A DNA stretch of 64,000 nucleotides from Spirosoma fluviale (GTDB taxonomy: Bacteria > Bacteroidota > Bacteroidia > Cytophagales > Spirosomataceae). The stretch covers positions 62,001 through 126,000 of the forward strand of contig CAMDRO010000001.1 in NCBI GenBank assembly GCA_945906795.1, read 5' to 3'. The position numbers were made by a program, and so were the translations under genes. The stretch's first letter is position 1. Every line of letters begins with the position of its first letter. The notes under the pieces are model-generated. The model was not told the DNA's origin. It made no database searches and saw only the letters and a program-made list of their open reading frames with translations. Shown piece by piece: positions 37,979-45,965 of this stretch.

Positions 37979-38760
37979 TGAACTTAGGATTAAAAGAGAA
38001 AGTAATCATAGTCACAGGAGGAGCAAAAGGTATTGGTGAAGGAATAAGTGAAAGTTTAGCACTTGAAAGCGCCATGGTAGCAATTGTAGGTCGAAACGAA
38101 ATTGACAATTTAAAATGTATTGAAAAAATTCAAGCCACAGGAGGACTGGCTTTTTCATTTATCGCCGAATTAAGTGATCCTAATGAATGTAAAAGAGTTA
38201 TCGAGGATATTTACACTAAATTTGGAAGAATCGATGGATTAGTCAATAATGCTGGAATAAATGATGGCGTGGGCTTAGCTAACGGCACCTATGAAAAATT
38301 TCTTCAATCATTACATTCGAATTTAATTCACTATTATTTATTGGCGCAGGCTTGCTTACCGTATTTAATTAAGACAAAAGGTTCCATTGTTAACATAGGT
38401 TCGAAAGTAGCAGAAACTGGCCAGGGCGGCACATCCGCTTATGCAGCTTCTAATGGCGGTAGAAATGCGTTAACTCGCGAATGGGCCGTTGAGTTATTGC
38501 CGCATGGTATACGAGTTAATGCAGTCATTGTAGCAGAGTGTTATACACCCATGTATGATAAATGGGTAAAAACATTACCTAATCCTGCAAAAACTCTTAT
38601 TGAAATAGAAAATCGGATTCCATTAGGAAAGCGTATGACAACAAAAGAGGAGTTGGGTGCGATGGTCACTTTTTTATTATCGAGTAAATCTAGTCACACT
38701 ACGGGCCAATTAATTCATGTAGATGGTGGTTATGTACATTTAGACCGTTCTTTAATTTGA
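37978..38760 (+). CDS. SDR oxidoreductase, probable L-fucose dehydrogenase, Asn in place of catalytic Lys
   Basis: Short-chain dehydrogenase fold of 260 aa. Cofactor loop TGGAKGIGEG (13-22); R39 after strand two suggests NADP+ use. S142 and Y155 are in place (IGSKVAETG; SAYAASNGG), but the usual YxxxK lysine is N159 (codon AAT at 38452-38454). Location between the lactonase and the end of the pathway genes suggests oxidation of L-fucose to the lactone. The substitution could be a subfamily trait, since everything else in the active-site helix (GGRNALTREWAVELLPHGIRVNA) is intact; otherwise the protein would be an impaired enzyme. Confidence 0.8.
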   Translation: MNLGLKEKVIIVTGGAKGIGEGISESLALESAMVAIVGRNEIDNLKCIEKIQATGGLAFSFIAELSDPNECKRVIEDIYTKFGRIDGLVNNAGINDGVGLANGTYEKFLQSLHSNLIHYYLLAQACLPYLIKTKGSIVNIGSKVAETGQGGTSAYAASNGGRNALTREWAVELLPHGIRVNAVIVAECYTPMYDKWVKTLPNPAKTLIEIENRIPLGKRMTTKEELGAMVTFLLSSKSSHTTGQLIHVDGGYVHLDRSLI

Positions 38761-38764
38761 TCTT

Positions 38765-39847
38765 ATGGATTATAGTCATATTGAAAGCCCGGGGTTAATT
38801 GTATTTCCTGAAATAGTGAAATCAAACATTAACCTGGCTATTGACATGGTTGAAGGAAATGTAGATCGATTAAGGCCCCATATAAAGACTCATAAAACCC
38901 AAGAGGTCAATGAATTATTCATGGACGCCGGGATATTTAAATTTAAATGCGCTACGATTGCTGAAGCAGAATTGTTAGCTATATCGAATGTAAAAGATAT
39001 ATTATTATCTATTCAACCTACCGGAACTAGCCTTACAAGATTTTTAGAATTATTACTTAATTATCAGAATAGCCAATTTTCATGTCTTATTGATGATTAT
39101 AATGCTGCTGATAAAATTAATGATTTAGCCATAAAACATCATGTGAACATTCCTATTTTTATTGATGTGAATGTTGGCATGAATAGGACGGGCATTATTC
39201 CTAAAGAAGCATTTACATTGATCGAGAAAATTTCTAAAAATTTAAACCATCTTAAAATAAAAGGATTACATGCCTATGATGGACATATTCGCGATGTTAA
39301 TATACAAAAGCGTATTGAACATGTTCAACATGATTTTATTGATTTTTATGCATTAATTGATAAAATAGATACAGACACGTATGAATTAGTAGTCGGTGGA
39401 ACGCCTAGCTTTTTAGTTCATCGTACAAACAATCGCTTTGTTTGCAGTCCTGGAACCTTTGTATTTTTTGATATTGGTTATAGTAATTTGTTTCCTGAAA
39501 ATACTTTTAAAATGGCTGTTCAACTAATTTCAAGAGTCATTTCTAAACCCACAAATTCGACTATTTGCATTGATTTAGGCCATAAATCGGTTGCAGCAGA
39601 AAATTCAATAGATAATCGAGTTCGGTTTATTGATTTTCCACATTGGACGCTTAAAAGTCAAAGTGAAGAACATGGAATTATAGAAGTTCAAGATCATTCG
39701 AACATTGAAATTGGTCAAATTATTCGCATGTATCCATATCATATTTGTCCTACAGTGGCGCTTCACCAATATTTGCAGGTCATTGAAGGTGACAAATTAA
39801 AAGGGGAGTGGATTGTAAAAGCCCGTAATCGTAAAATAAACATATAA
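38765..39847 (+). CDS. DSD1/D-threonine aldolase-like PLP enzyme
   Basis: Fold-type III (alanine-racemase-like) PLP enzyme of 360 aa. The PLP lysine lies in RPHIKTHKTQEV (residues 37-48), followed by FIDVNVGMNRTGI, and GTPSF in the PLP phosphate region. Near the C-terminus H326 and C328 (YHICPTV) match the HxC zinc ligands of eukaryotic D-serine dehydratase DSD1; D-threonine aldolases normally have H and D. It could act on a D-hydroxy amino acid. Its job in a fucose operon is unexplained. Starts 4 bases after the SDR stop. Confidence 0.82.
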   Translation: MDYSHIESPGLIVFPEIVKSNINLAIDMVEGNVDRLRPHIKTHKTQEVNELFMDAGIFKFKCATIAEAELLAISNVKDILLSIQPTGTSLTRFLELLLNYQNSQFSCLIDDYNAADKINDLAIKHHVNIPIFIDVNVGMNRTGIIPKEAFTLIEKISKNLNHLKIKGLHAYDGHIRDVNIQKRIEHVQHDFIDFYALIDKIDTDTYELVVGGTPSFLVHRTNNRFVCSPGTFVFFDIGYSNLFPENTFKMAVQLISRVISKPTNSTICIDLGHKSVAAENSIDNRVRFIDFPHWTLKSQSEEHGIIEVQDHSNIEIGQIIRMYPYHICPTVALHQYLQVIEGDKLKGEWIVKARNRKINI

Positions 39848-39848
39848 T

Positions 39849-40916
39849 ATGCTACTCTTTGACGCTCATTTAGACTTAAGCATGAATGCGCTAGAATGGA
39901 ATAGAGATTTGCGCTCCTCTATATCTGAAATAAATTCTAGAGAATATGGAATGACAGATAAATTTGACAGAGGCAATGCAACGGTGTCATTAGAAGAGCT
40001 CCGAAAAGGTAATATAGGCATGGTGGTGGCCACTCAAATAGCGAGATACGTTTCAAAATCATCTGTTTTACCTGGTTGGAATTCTCCTGAACAGGCTTGG
40101 GCACAAACGCAAGGTCAATTAGCTTATTATAAGGCATTAGAATCATTAGGAGAGCTATCTCCCATTAGAAATGCGGTCGAATTAGAAAACCATATAAAAT
40201 ATTGGAATAGTAGCAAGGATATTAAAAAAAGCATTGGGTATATATTAAGTTTAGAAGGTGCTGATTCAATAGTTTCTGTAGAATATTTAGATATAGCATA
40301 CAGTTATGGATTAAGAGCTTTAGGACCAGCTCATTATGGCCCTGGCAGATATGCCCAAGGAACAAATGCCACAGGCGGTTTAGGACTAAATGGTAAAGAT
40401 TTATTAGTAAAAATGGAATCCTTAGGGATCATCTTAGATGCTACACATTTATGTGATGACAGTTTTTGGGAAGCCATGGAAATTTTTAATGGATCCGTTT
40501 GGGCAAGTCATCAAAATAGCAGATCGCTCGTAAATCATAATCGTCAATTCACGGATGAACAATTTAAAGAAATTATTCGACGGGGAGCTGTGATTGGTTT
40601 ACCTTTAGATACTTGGATGATGGTACCTAATTGGGTTAGAGGTGTATCGGATCCGATCACCATGAAAGTAGATTTAAATGTAATGATAGATCATCTCGTA
40701 CATATTTGTGACCTTGCAGGCAATACAAATCATGTTGGAATTGGTACCGATTTAGATGGTGGATTTGGTACTGAACAATCACCCATGGATATTAAAACCA
40801 TAGCTGACTTACAAAAAATCCCTGATTTGTTATTGAAAAGAGGTTTTTCTAATGACGATATCACTAAAATTTGCCATCAAAATTGGATTGATTTTTTAAT
40901 GAATCATTGGAGTTAA
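39849..40916 (+). CDS. Membrane dipeptidase-family (peptidase M19) hydrolase
   Basis: Zinc hydrolase of 355 aa of the renal dipeptidase family. All zinc-ligand positions are present: H7 and D9 (FDAHLDL), E136 (LSLEGADS), H200 (LDATHLC) and H221 (WASHQNSRS), and GIGTDLDGGFG near the end. No signal peptide, so cytoplasmic. M19 enzymes cleave dipeptides, often with D-residues at the C-terminal side. Paired with the preceding PLP enzyme (1-base gap) it suggests D-amino acid chemistry at the end of the fucose operon. The stop abuts the convergent SDR stop with no gap. Confidence 0.88.
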   Translation: MLLFDAHLDLSMNALEWNRDLRSSISEINSREYGMTDKFDRGNATVSLEELRKGNIGMVVATQIARYVSKSSVLPGWNSPEQAWAQTQGQLAYYKALESLGELSPIRNAVELENHIKYWNSSKDIKKSIGYILSLEGADSIVSVEYLDIAYSYGLRALGPAHYGPGRYAQGTNATGGLGLNGKDLLVKMESLGIILDATHLCDDSFWEAMEIFNGSVWASHQNSRSLVNHNRQFTDEQFKEIIRRGAVIGLPLDTWMMVPNWVRGVSDPITMKVDLNVMIDHLVHICDLAGNTNHVGIGTDLDGGFGTEQSPMDIKTIADLQKIPDLLLKRGFSNDDITKICHQNWIDFLMNHWS

Positions 40917-41672
40917 TCATACTGAACCTGGGGGAGGACTGTATGAAGTCCAACCACCATCTACAATTAAGGTTTGTCCTGTAATTTGCCTTGAATTTTC
41001 AGAAAGCATAAATGATATAGCATTTGAGATATCAGATACATCTGCTATTCTACCCATTGGGGTAATTTTAGTCCATTGACTTTCAAAATCACTTATTAAA
41101 GCTGTTCTTTCTGTAAGGGTAGCACCAGGTGAAACGGCATTTATTCGAATACCTAATGGAGATAATTCCACAACTAAATTTCTAACAAGCTGGATTAAAG
41201 CTCCTTTTGTCATACCATAAGCCACTAAATCAGGATGAGCTTGATGACCAGTAACTGAGGTTGTAACCACAATAGATCCTTTTGTTCTACTTTCTTTTAA
41301 TAATTTGGCAATGAATTGTATTAAAAAGAAGGTGCCTGAAACATTAACTTTTAACAATATATCCATGGATTCTCTCGAATAATCAAGAAAATTGCCAAAA
41401 GTTGTAATACCACTATTACAAACACAACCATATAAAGTACCTGGTGTATTATGGATCGTTTTAGACAAATCATTTAGAAATAAATCACTACTTGAATCAC
41501 CTAAAATCCCCAATTGATTAGTTAATAAATGTTTCTCTAGTTGCAATGAAGCCGATTTGAAAACGGAAGGATCAATTTCATTCCATATGACAAAATAACC
41601 TTCTTTGCATAATTGTAAAACTACTTCTAATCCAATTCCTTGACCGGCACCTGTGACAATTACTTTCTTCAT
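40917..41672 (-). CDS. SDR oxidoreductase at the tail of the IlvD operon
   Basis: Classical SDR of 251 aa with TGAGQGIGLEV (7-17), the active Tyr/Lys pair in AYGMTKGAL and the SPGATLTERTAL loop. It lies one base after the IlvD/EDD dehydratase, so the pair probably acts in one pathway, such as oxidation of a sugar or a keto-deoxy acid. The substrate cannot be read. It is convergent with the fucose operon and may be an additional sugar dehydrogenase for it. Confidence 0.83.
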   Translation of the reverse strand: MKKVIVTGAGQGIGLEVVLQLCKEGYFVIWNEIDPSVFKSASLQLEKHLLTNQLGILGDSSSDLFLNDLSKTIHNTPGTLYGCVCNSGITTFGNFLDYSRESMDILLKVNVSGTFFLIQFIAKLLKESRTKGSIVVTTSVTGHQAHPDLVAYGMTKGALIQLVRNLVVELSPLGIRINAVSPGATLTERTALISDFESQWTKITPMGRIADVSDISNAISFMLSENSRQITGQTLIVDGGWTSYSPPPGSV

Positions 41673-41673
41673 T

Positions 41674-43395
41674 CTAATGTGAGTCTCGAGTTACTTTTGA
41701 TCCTGAGCCACCCTTTAAAAAATCAAAATCAGCACCTACATGCGCTTGCTCAACGCGATCAATAAATAAGCCCACATATCCTCTTATTTGTTTTACAGGA
41801 ATAAATGGTTGGGATACTTTTCTTTTCGCTAATTCTTCTTCACTAACTTCCCAATTAATACTTCGATTATTTAAGTCTAAAGCGATGAAATCTCCATTTT
41901 CTACCCAGTTTAAGGGTCCACCCGCAGCAGATTCTGGACTCACATGTAAAATTACGGTTCCATAGCCAGTTCCACTCATCCGTCCATCTGAAATTCTAAC
42001 CATATCTTTTACTCCTCGCTCCAACAATTTTTTTGGAATACCCATGTTACCCACTTCGGCCATACCTGGATAACCTTTAGGACCTACATTTTTCAACACC
42101 ATGACTGAATTTTCGTCTATGTCTAAATCAGGCAAGTCAATTCGAGCATGATAATCTTCAATATTTTCAAATACAACGGCTTTGCCTCTATGTTTAAATA
42201 ATGATACAGAAGCTGCAGATGGTTTTACAACAGCTCCATTAGGAGCTAAATTCCCTCTAACCACCGCTATGCCTGAATCTAGTTTAAATGGTTCCTCGAA
42301 AGTTGAGATTATATTACTATCATAAATAGGGGTATTTTCAATGTTTTCACCGACAGTCTTTCCATTTACTGTAATAGCATCTGTATTTAAAAACTTTTTC
42401 ATTTGATTCATTAAAGCGGGGAGGCCACCTGCGTAATATAAATCTTCCATAAAATGTTCTCCAGAGGGTTGAATATTAGCTAATAAGGGTATCTGCCTAG
42501 AAAATTTATCAAAATCATTTAAATCTAATTCCACTCCAATTCTCCCTGCAATGGCCAATAAATGAATCACAAAATTTGTTGAACCTCCAGTAGCCGCATT
42601 CACTCTAATCGCATTTTCAAAAGCTTGTCTTGTTAAAACTTTTGAAATTTTTTGATCTTCATTAACCATTTCGACGATGCGTCTACCTGAATGTTGGGCT
42701 AATACTTTTCTTCGTACATCAGCTGCTGGAATAGCCGCATTTTGTGGCAAACTTAAACCTAAAGCTTCCACCATCGTAGCCATCGTCGAAGCCGTACCCA
42801 TCACAGCACAATGCCCTGGAGTTCTTGTCATACAAGCTTCCGCTTCCACAAATTCTTTTTGTGTTAATTCTCCTAATTTATATGCTTCTGCAAATCGCCA
42901 AACATCAGAGGTGCCAATATCTTTACCTTTAAATTTACCCTTCATCATAGGTCCTCCTGAAATGACTAAAGTGGGTAAATCCACACTACAAGCTCCCATC
43001 ACTAAGGAAGGTGTAGTCTTGTCGCATCCACACATAAGTACGACTCCATCGATCGGATTCGCCCTAATGGACTCCTCCACATCCATACTAGCTAAATTTC
43101 TATATAACATAGCGGTAGGCTTAATTAATGTTTCTCCTAAAGACATCACGGGAAATTCTACCGGGAATCCACCAGCTTCTATAACTCCTTTTTTTACAAA
43201 CTCAGCAAGTTCTCTAAAATGCGCATTGCATGGAGTCAATTCAGACCAAGTATTGCAAATACCAATGACAGGTTTACCTTGAAAATACTCATCTGGAATA
43301 CCCTGATTTTTCATCCAGGCTCTATATATAAAGCCATCTTTTCCGGTTTTACCAAACCATTGTTGCGAGCGTAAATTTTCTTTATTCATTTTCAA
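41674..43395 (-). CDS. IlvD/EDD-family sugar-acid dehydratase (L-arabinonate dehydratase-like)
   Basis: [2Fe-2S] dehydratase of 573 aa. It begins LRSQQWFGKTGKDGFIYRAW and ends with a DSH tail, as L-arabinonate dehydratase of Rhizobium does, rather than like IlvD or Edd. Cluster ligands align to C56 (TPCN), C124 (GCDKTTPS) and C196 (GHCAVMG); the proposed catalytic Ser is in DGRMSGTGYG. Expected to dehydrate a pentonate or 6-deoxy-hexonate to a 2-keto-3-deoxy acid. The start overlaps the previous gene by 14 bases; an alternative ATG lies two codons in. Its own operon is headed by an amylase-like gene. Confidence 0.87.
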   Translation of the reverse strand: MKMNKENLRSQQWFGKTGKDGFIYRAWMKNQGIPDEYFQGKPVIGICNTWSELTPCNAHFRELAEFVKKGVIEAGGFPVEFPVMSLGETLIKPTAMLYRNLASMDVEESIRANPIDGVVLMCGCDKTTPSLVMGACSVDLPTLVISGGPMMKGKFKGKDIGTSDVWRFAEAYKLGELTQKEFVEAEACMTRTPGHCAVMGTASTMATMVEALGLSLPQNAAIPAADVRRKVLAQHSGRRIVEMVNEDQKISKVLTRQAFENAIRVNAATGGSTNFVIHLLAIAGRIGVELDLNDFDKFSRQIPLLANIQPSGEHFMEDLYYAGGLPALMNQMKKFLNTDAITVNGKTVGENIENTPIYDSNIISTFEEPFKLDSGIAVVRGNLAPNGAVVKPSAASVSLFKHRGKAVVFENIEDYHARIDLPDLDIDENSVMVLKNVGPKGYPGMAEVGNMGIPKKLLERGVKDMVRISDGRMSGTGYGTVILHVSPESAAGGPLNWVENGDFIALDLNNRSINWEVSEEELAKRKVSQPFIPVKQIRGYVGLFIDRVEQAHVGADFDFLKGGSGSKVTRDSH

Positions 43396-44038
43396 AGTCT
43401 AAGGTTTTTTTTAAAACAAAGCTATTATCCGGACCTAATGAATAATAGCATTCTCTAATACCATTTTCTAATTCGGCATAAGGATCATTCTTAAATTGAA
43501 AGGAACGAACGATATCAGATTTAACAAAATATAAAGAGTCCTTTCCCGAATAACCAAATTCTTGTCTACCCTTTAAATTAGGAAATTTTATCAAATTAAA
43601 AGAATTTTTATGGTATTCATACCCATAAATTTTGAACTTATGAGCATTATCATCGCCAAAAATCCAAAATTCAGGTTGTTGGTTATTGTTCAAATCAGAA
43701 CTTATTAAATTTTTTATTTTAAAGTTTTTCATTTTTTTATCAAATATTAATTGATGACTCATAAATATTTGAAAATGAATGTAATCAGTATTTATCTCAG
43801 CCTTAGCCTCAAAATCCTCAACCTGCGTAGCATAAATAGGTATAATTTGACCTATTGTATCCATCACATTTTCGATGCGTGAGATTGAATCCATAGCTGA
43901 GTTAACTATTTTTTCATCGTTGAAGTCATAGGCTATTTTATGATCGTCACTAAGATCTTGATTCATTATAAAATATATAAGACCAAAAAGCAACATAATA
44001 ATTCCAATAAATAATAAAGATCTAATGTGTCTCATCAA
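43382..44038 (-). CDS. Uncharacterised membrane-anchored protein
   Basis: I do not recognise this 218-aa protein. It has an N-terminal hydrophobic helix (residues 7-24, LLFIGIIMLLFGLIYFIM) with basic residues ahead of it, likely a signal anchor, and a mostly beta extracytoplasmic part. A segment SSDLNNNQQPEFWIFGDDN recalls acidic calcium-loop sequences and FG-GAP-like repeats (DLNxDxxxE). It overlaps the MalY-like gene upstream by 17 bases and the dehydratase downstream by 14 bases, so translation is coupled. No function assigned. Confidence 0.7.
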   Translation of the reverse strand: MMRHIRSLLFIGIIMLLFGLIYFIMNQDLSDDHKIAYDFNDEKIVNSAMDSISRIENVMDTIGQIIPIYATQVEDFEAKAEINTDYIHFQIFMSHQLIFDKKMKNFKIKNLISSDLNNNQQPEFWIFGDDNAHKFKIYGYEYHKNSFNLIKFPNLKGRQEFGYSGKDSLYFVKSDIVRSFQFKNDPYAELENGIRECYYSLGPDNSFVLKKTLDFENE

Positions 44039-45173
44039 CAGTTTTCTTTATGATCCATAAGGCCTTTTCTAAGGACTTTTGAGTGCAGGCAATATTCATT
44101 CGAATAAAATTTTGACCTAAAAATTGATCCCCCCGTAAAACATGTAGCCCATTATTAAATAACCTTTGTTGGAAATCACCTAAAATATCCGCGTCATATT
44201 GAATCCAAGCTAAATAGGTAGCATCCAAGCGAAACATTTTTAATCCATTCACTTGATTAATGAATGAAATAAGTAACTCATGATTGTTTCTTAAATAAAT
44301 AAGCAAATTCTCAACCCATTCATTATTCATAGTTAAACTAGTGTGCATAATTTCAATGCTATGTCTCGATAACATAGGAAAAACACCTTGTATAGACTTG
44401 ATGTATTCCTCCCTGATATTCGAATTAGGAATAATCGCCATAGCGCCACCCATTCCAGCTGTATTATATGTTTTTGAGGTTGCGAAAAATGTAATTGCAG
44501 GAAAATCCATGGGTAAATGCTTGCCTATACAAATATGTTTTAAACTAGTTTGTAATTGTAAATCAGCGTGAATTTCATCTGATAATATCATGCAATCATA
44601 TTTCTTACATAAAAATATGATACGAGATATTTCGTCATTAGTAAAAACCGTTCCACCTGGATTATGTGGATTGCAAAATAAAAATACCCCAGGATTTTTT
44701 TTTAATTGTTCTTCAAATTCAATAAAATCATATACCCATCTTTCTTCTTTTTCAACCATATTAAAGGTTAATAGTGGTCTATCTACCCATTTAGAAACCA
44801 AATGAAATGGATGATAAACAGGTATAGGAGTCAAAATGCTTTGTATGGATGATACAAAAGTAGAGCAAGCCTTAGTTAAACCGGGTACTATTCCTGGAAT
44901 CCAAACTTGCCATTCTAATTTTGTATCCCAATCAAATGATTCTTTTATCTTTTTTTGATATGCCAGCTTTAATGTTTTAGGTACCAAGGAGTAACCCAAT
45001 ACACCGTGATCATTGATGTTTTTAAGGGTCTCTATTAATTCATCTGCGATACGAAAATCCATATCAGCTACAGGCATAGGTAACATATCTCGACCTTCAT
45101 ACAATGGGTTATCCCATTTAAAACTATTCGTATACTTACGATCTATTTCTTGATCAAAATTATATTTCGACAT
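44022..45173 (-). CDS. MalY/PatB-type PLP beta C-S lyase
   Basis: Fold-type I PLP enzyme of 383 aa, MalY/PatB family, which splits cystathionine or cysteine S-conjugates to thiol, pyruvate and ammonia. The PLP lysine is K234 (ATSKTYNTAG), preceded by LSDEIHADL (PLP Asp) and the CNPHNPGG loop. The N-terminus FDQEIDRKYTNSFKWD matches the family. It sits without gap behind the DUF1460 gene. In E. coli MalY also represses the maltose system; a link with the GH13 gene of this operon is only a thought. Substrate is uncertain. Confidence 0.88.
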   Translation of the reverse strand: MSKYNFDQEIDRKYTNSFKWDNPLYEGRDMLPMPVADMDFRIADELIETLKNINDHGVLGYSLVPKTLKLAYQKKIKESFDWDTKLEWQVWIPGIVPGLTKACSTFVSSIQSILTPIPVYHPFHLVSKWVDRPLLTFNMVEKEERWVYDFIEFEEQLKKNPGVFLFCNPHNPGGTVFTNDEISRIIFLCKKYDCMILSDEIHADLQLQTSLKHICIGKHLPMDFPAITFFATSKTYNTAGMGGAMAIIPNSNIREEYIKSIQGVFPMLSRHSIEIMHTSLTMNNEWVENLLIYLRNNHELLISFINQVNGLKMFRLDATYLAWIQYDADILGDFQQRLFNNGLHVLRGDQFLGQNFIRMNIACTQKSLEKALWIIKKTVDETH

Positions 45174-45965
45174 TTATATATTGGGTCTGTAAATTTGAAA
45201 TCCTATTATTTTCTTATTTTTCAATATGTATTTATCAATAGTTAATTCTGAAATGCAAACTATTTTTTTTTCTTGAGAAGCATGAAGGATATACTTTTTA
45301 TTGTTTTTAATATAAACAAAACCAACATGATTGAAATCCAAGTCATTACGCGAGGATAAAAATGCTATGACATCTCCGTTTTTGATTAAGTTATCAATTT
45401 CAGGCTGATGAATAGAATCAAAGTAGTATATATATTTTTGGCTAATTGATTTTACTATTTTGACCAATTTAGAATTATCCATATACTTATTATTTACATG
45501 TGTAGATAAAAAGTTAATGTTTTTTTGAATATGATGCGAGTTTAGCTCATTATTAATAGGCAGGAGAAATTTCAGCTTCACAAGTTTTTCTAATCCAGAA
45601 GTTAAATAATGATTTCGAGTTTCATAGCTGACTGAATCGATGTATCGAATATTAATTAAATTTTCCCTAAACTTAATATTTGAACCATCCGAATAATACA
45701 AGGCTAAAACATTTTCTAAATACGTAACACAATCGAAATCGTTGAATGAAAAATAAAGTTTCTCTGGATTTGATTTCGATAATCTATAGGCTAAATAGGG
45801 GGCTCCCATAAAATATTCACCAATCAGCAACGGATTTTTCAAAGAAATACTATTTTTAACAACATTCCTTAGTTTAAATGAAATGCCCTTAAAGGATTGT
45901 GCATTAAGAAAATACATGGGTGCCCACAACAAAAAAAACACCATTTTGTATATTACTTTTTTCAT
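45174..45965 (-). CDS. DUF1460 protein, amidase-like (NlpC/P60-type fold)
   Basis: Exported protein of 263 aa with a signal peptide (1-22, ending LNAQ). Family blocks are IGEYFMGAPYLAYRL, the probable nucleophile C79 in FNDFDCVTYLEN, and the catalytic His in FNHVGFVYI, followed by ILHAS. DUF1460 enzymes are cysteine amidases acting on muropeptides, in recycling or remodelling. It is second in the minus operon, overlapping the GH13 stop by one base and abutting the MalY start. Confidence 0.87.
   Translation of the reverse strand: MKKVIYKMVFFLLWAPMYFLNAQSFKGISFKLRNVVKNSISLKNPLLIGEYFMGAPYLAYRLSKSNPEKLYFSFNDFDCVTYLENVLALYYSDGSNIKFRENLINIRYIDSVSYETRNHYLTSGLEKLVKLKFLLPINNELNSHHIQKNINFLSTHVNNKYMDNSKLVKIVKSISQKYIYYFDSIHQPEIDNLIKNGDVIAFLSSRNDLDFNHVGFVYIKNNKKYILHASQEKKIVCISELTIDKYILKNKKIIGFQIYRPNI

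Noticed and set aside
42677..43282. 201-codon open frame on the plus strand opposite the IlvD/EDD dehydratase
   Set aside because: It lies wholly antisense to a well-supported gene and shows no domain or start signal; a long shadow frame produced by the conserved coding strand.
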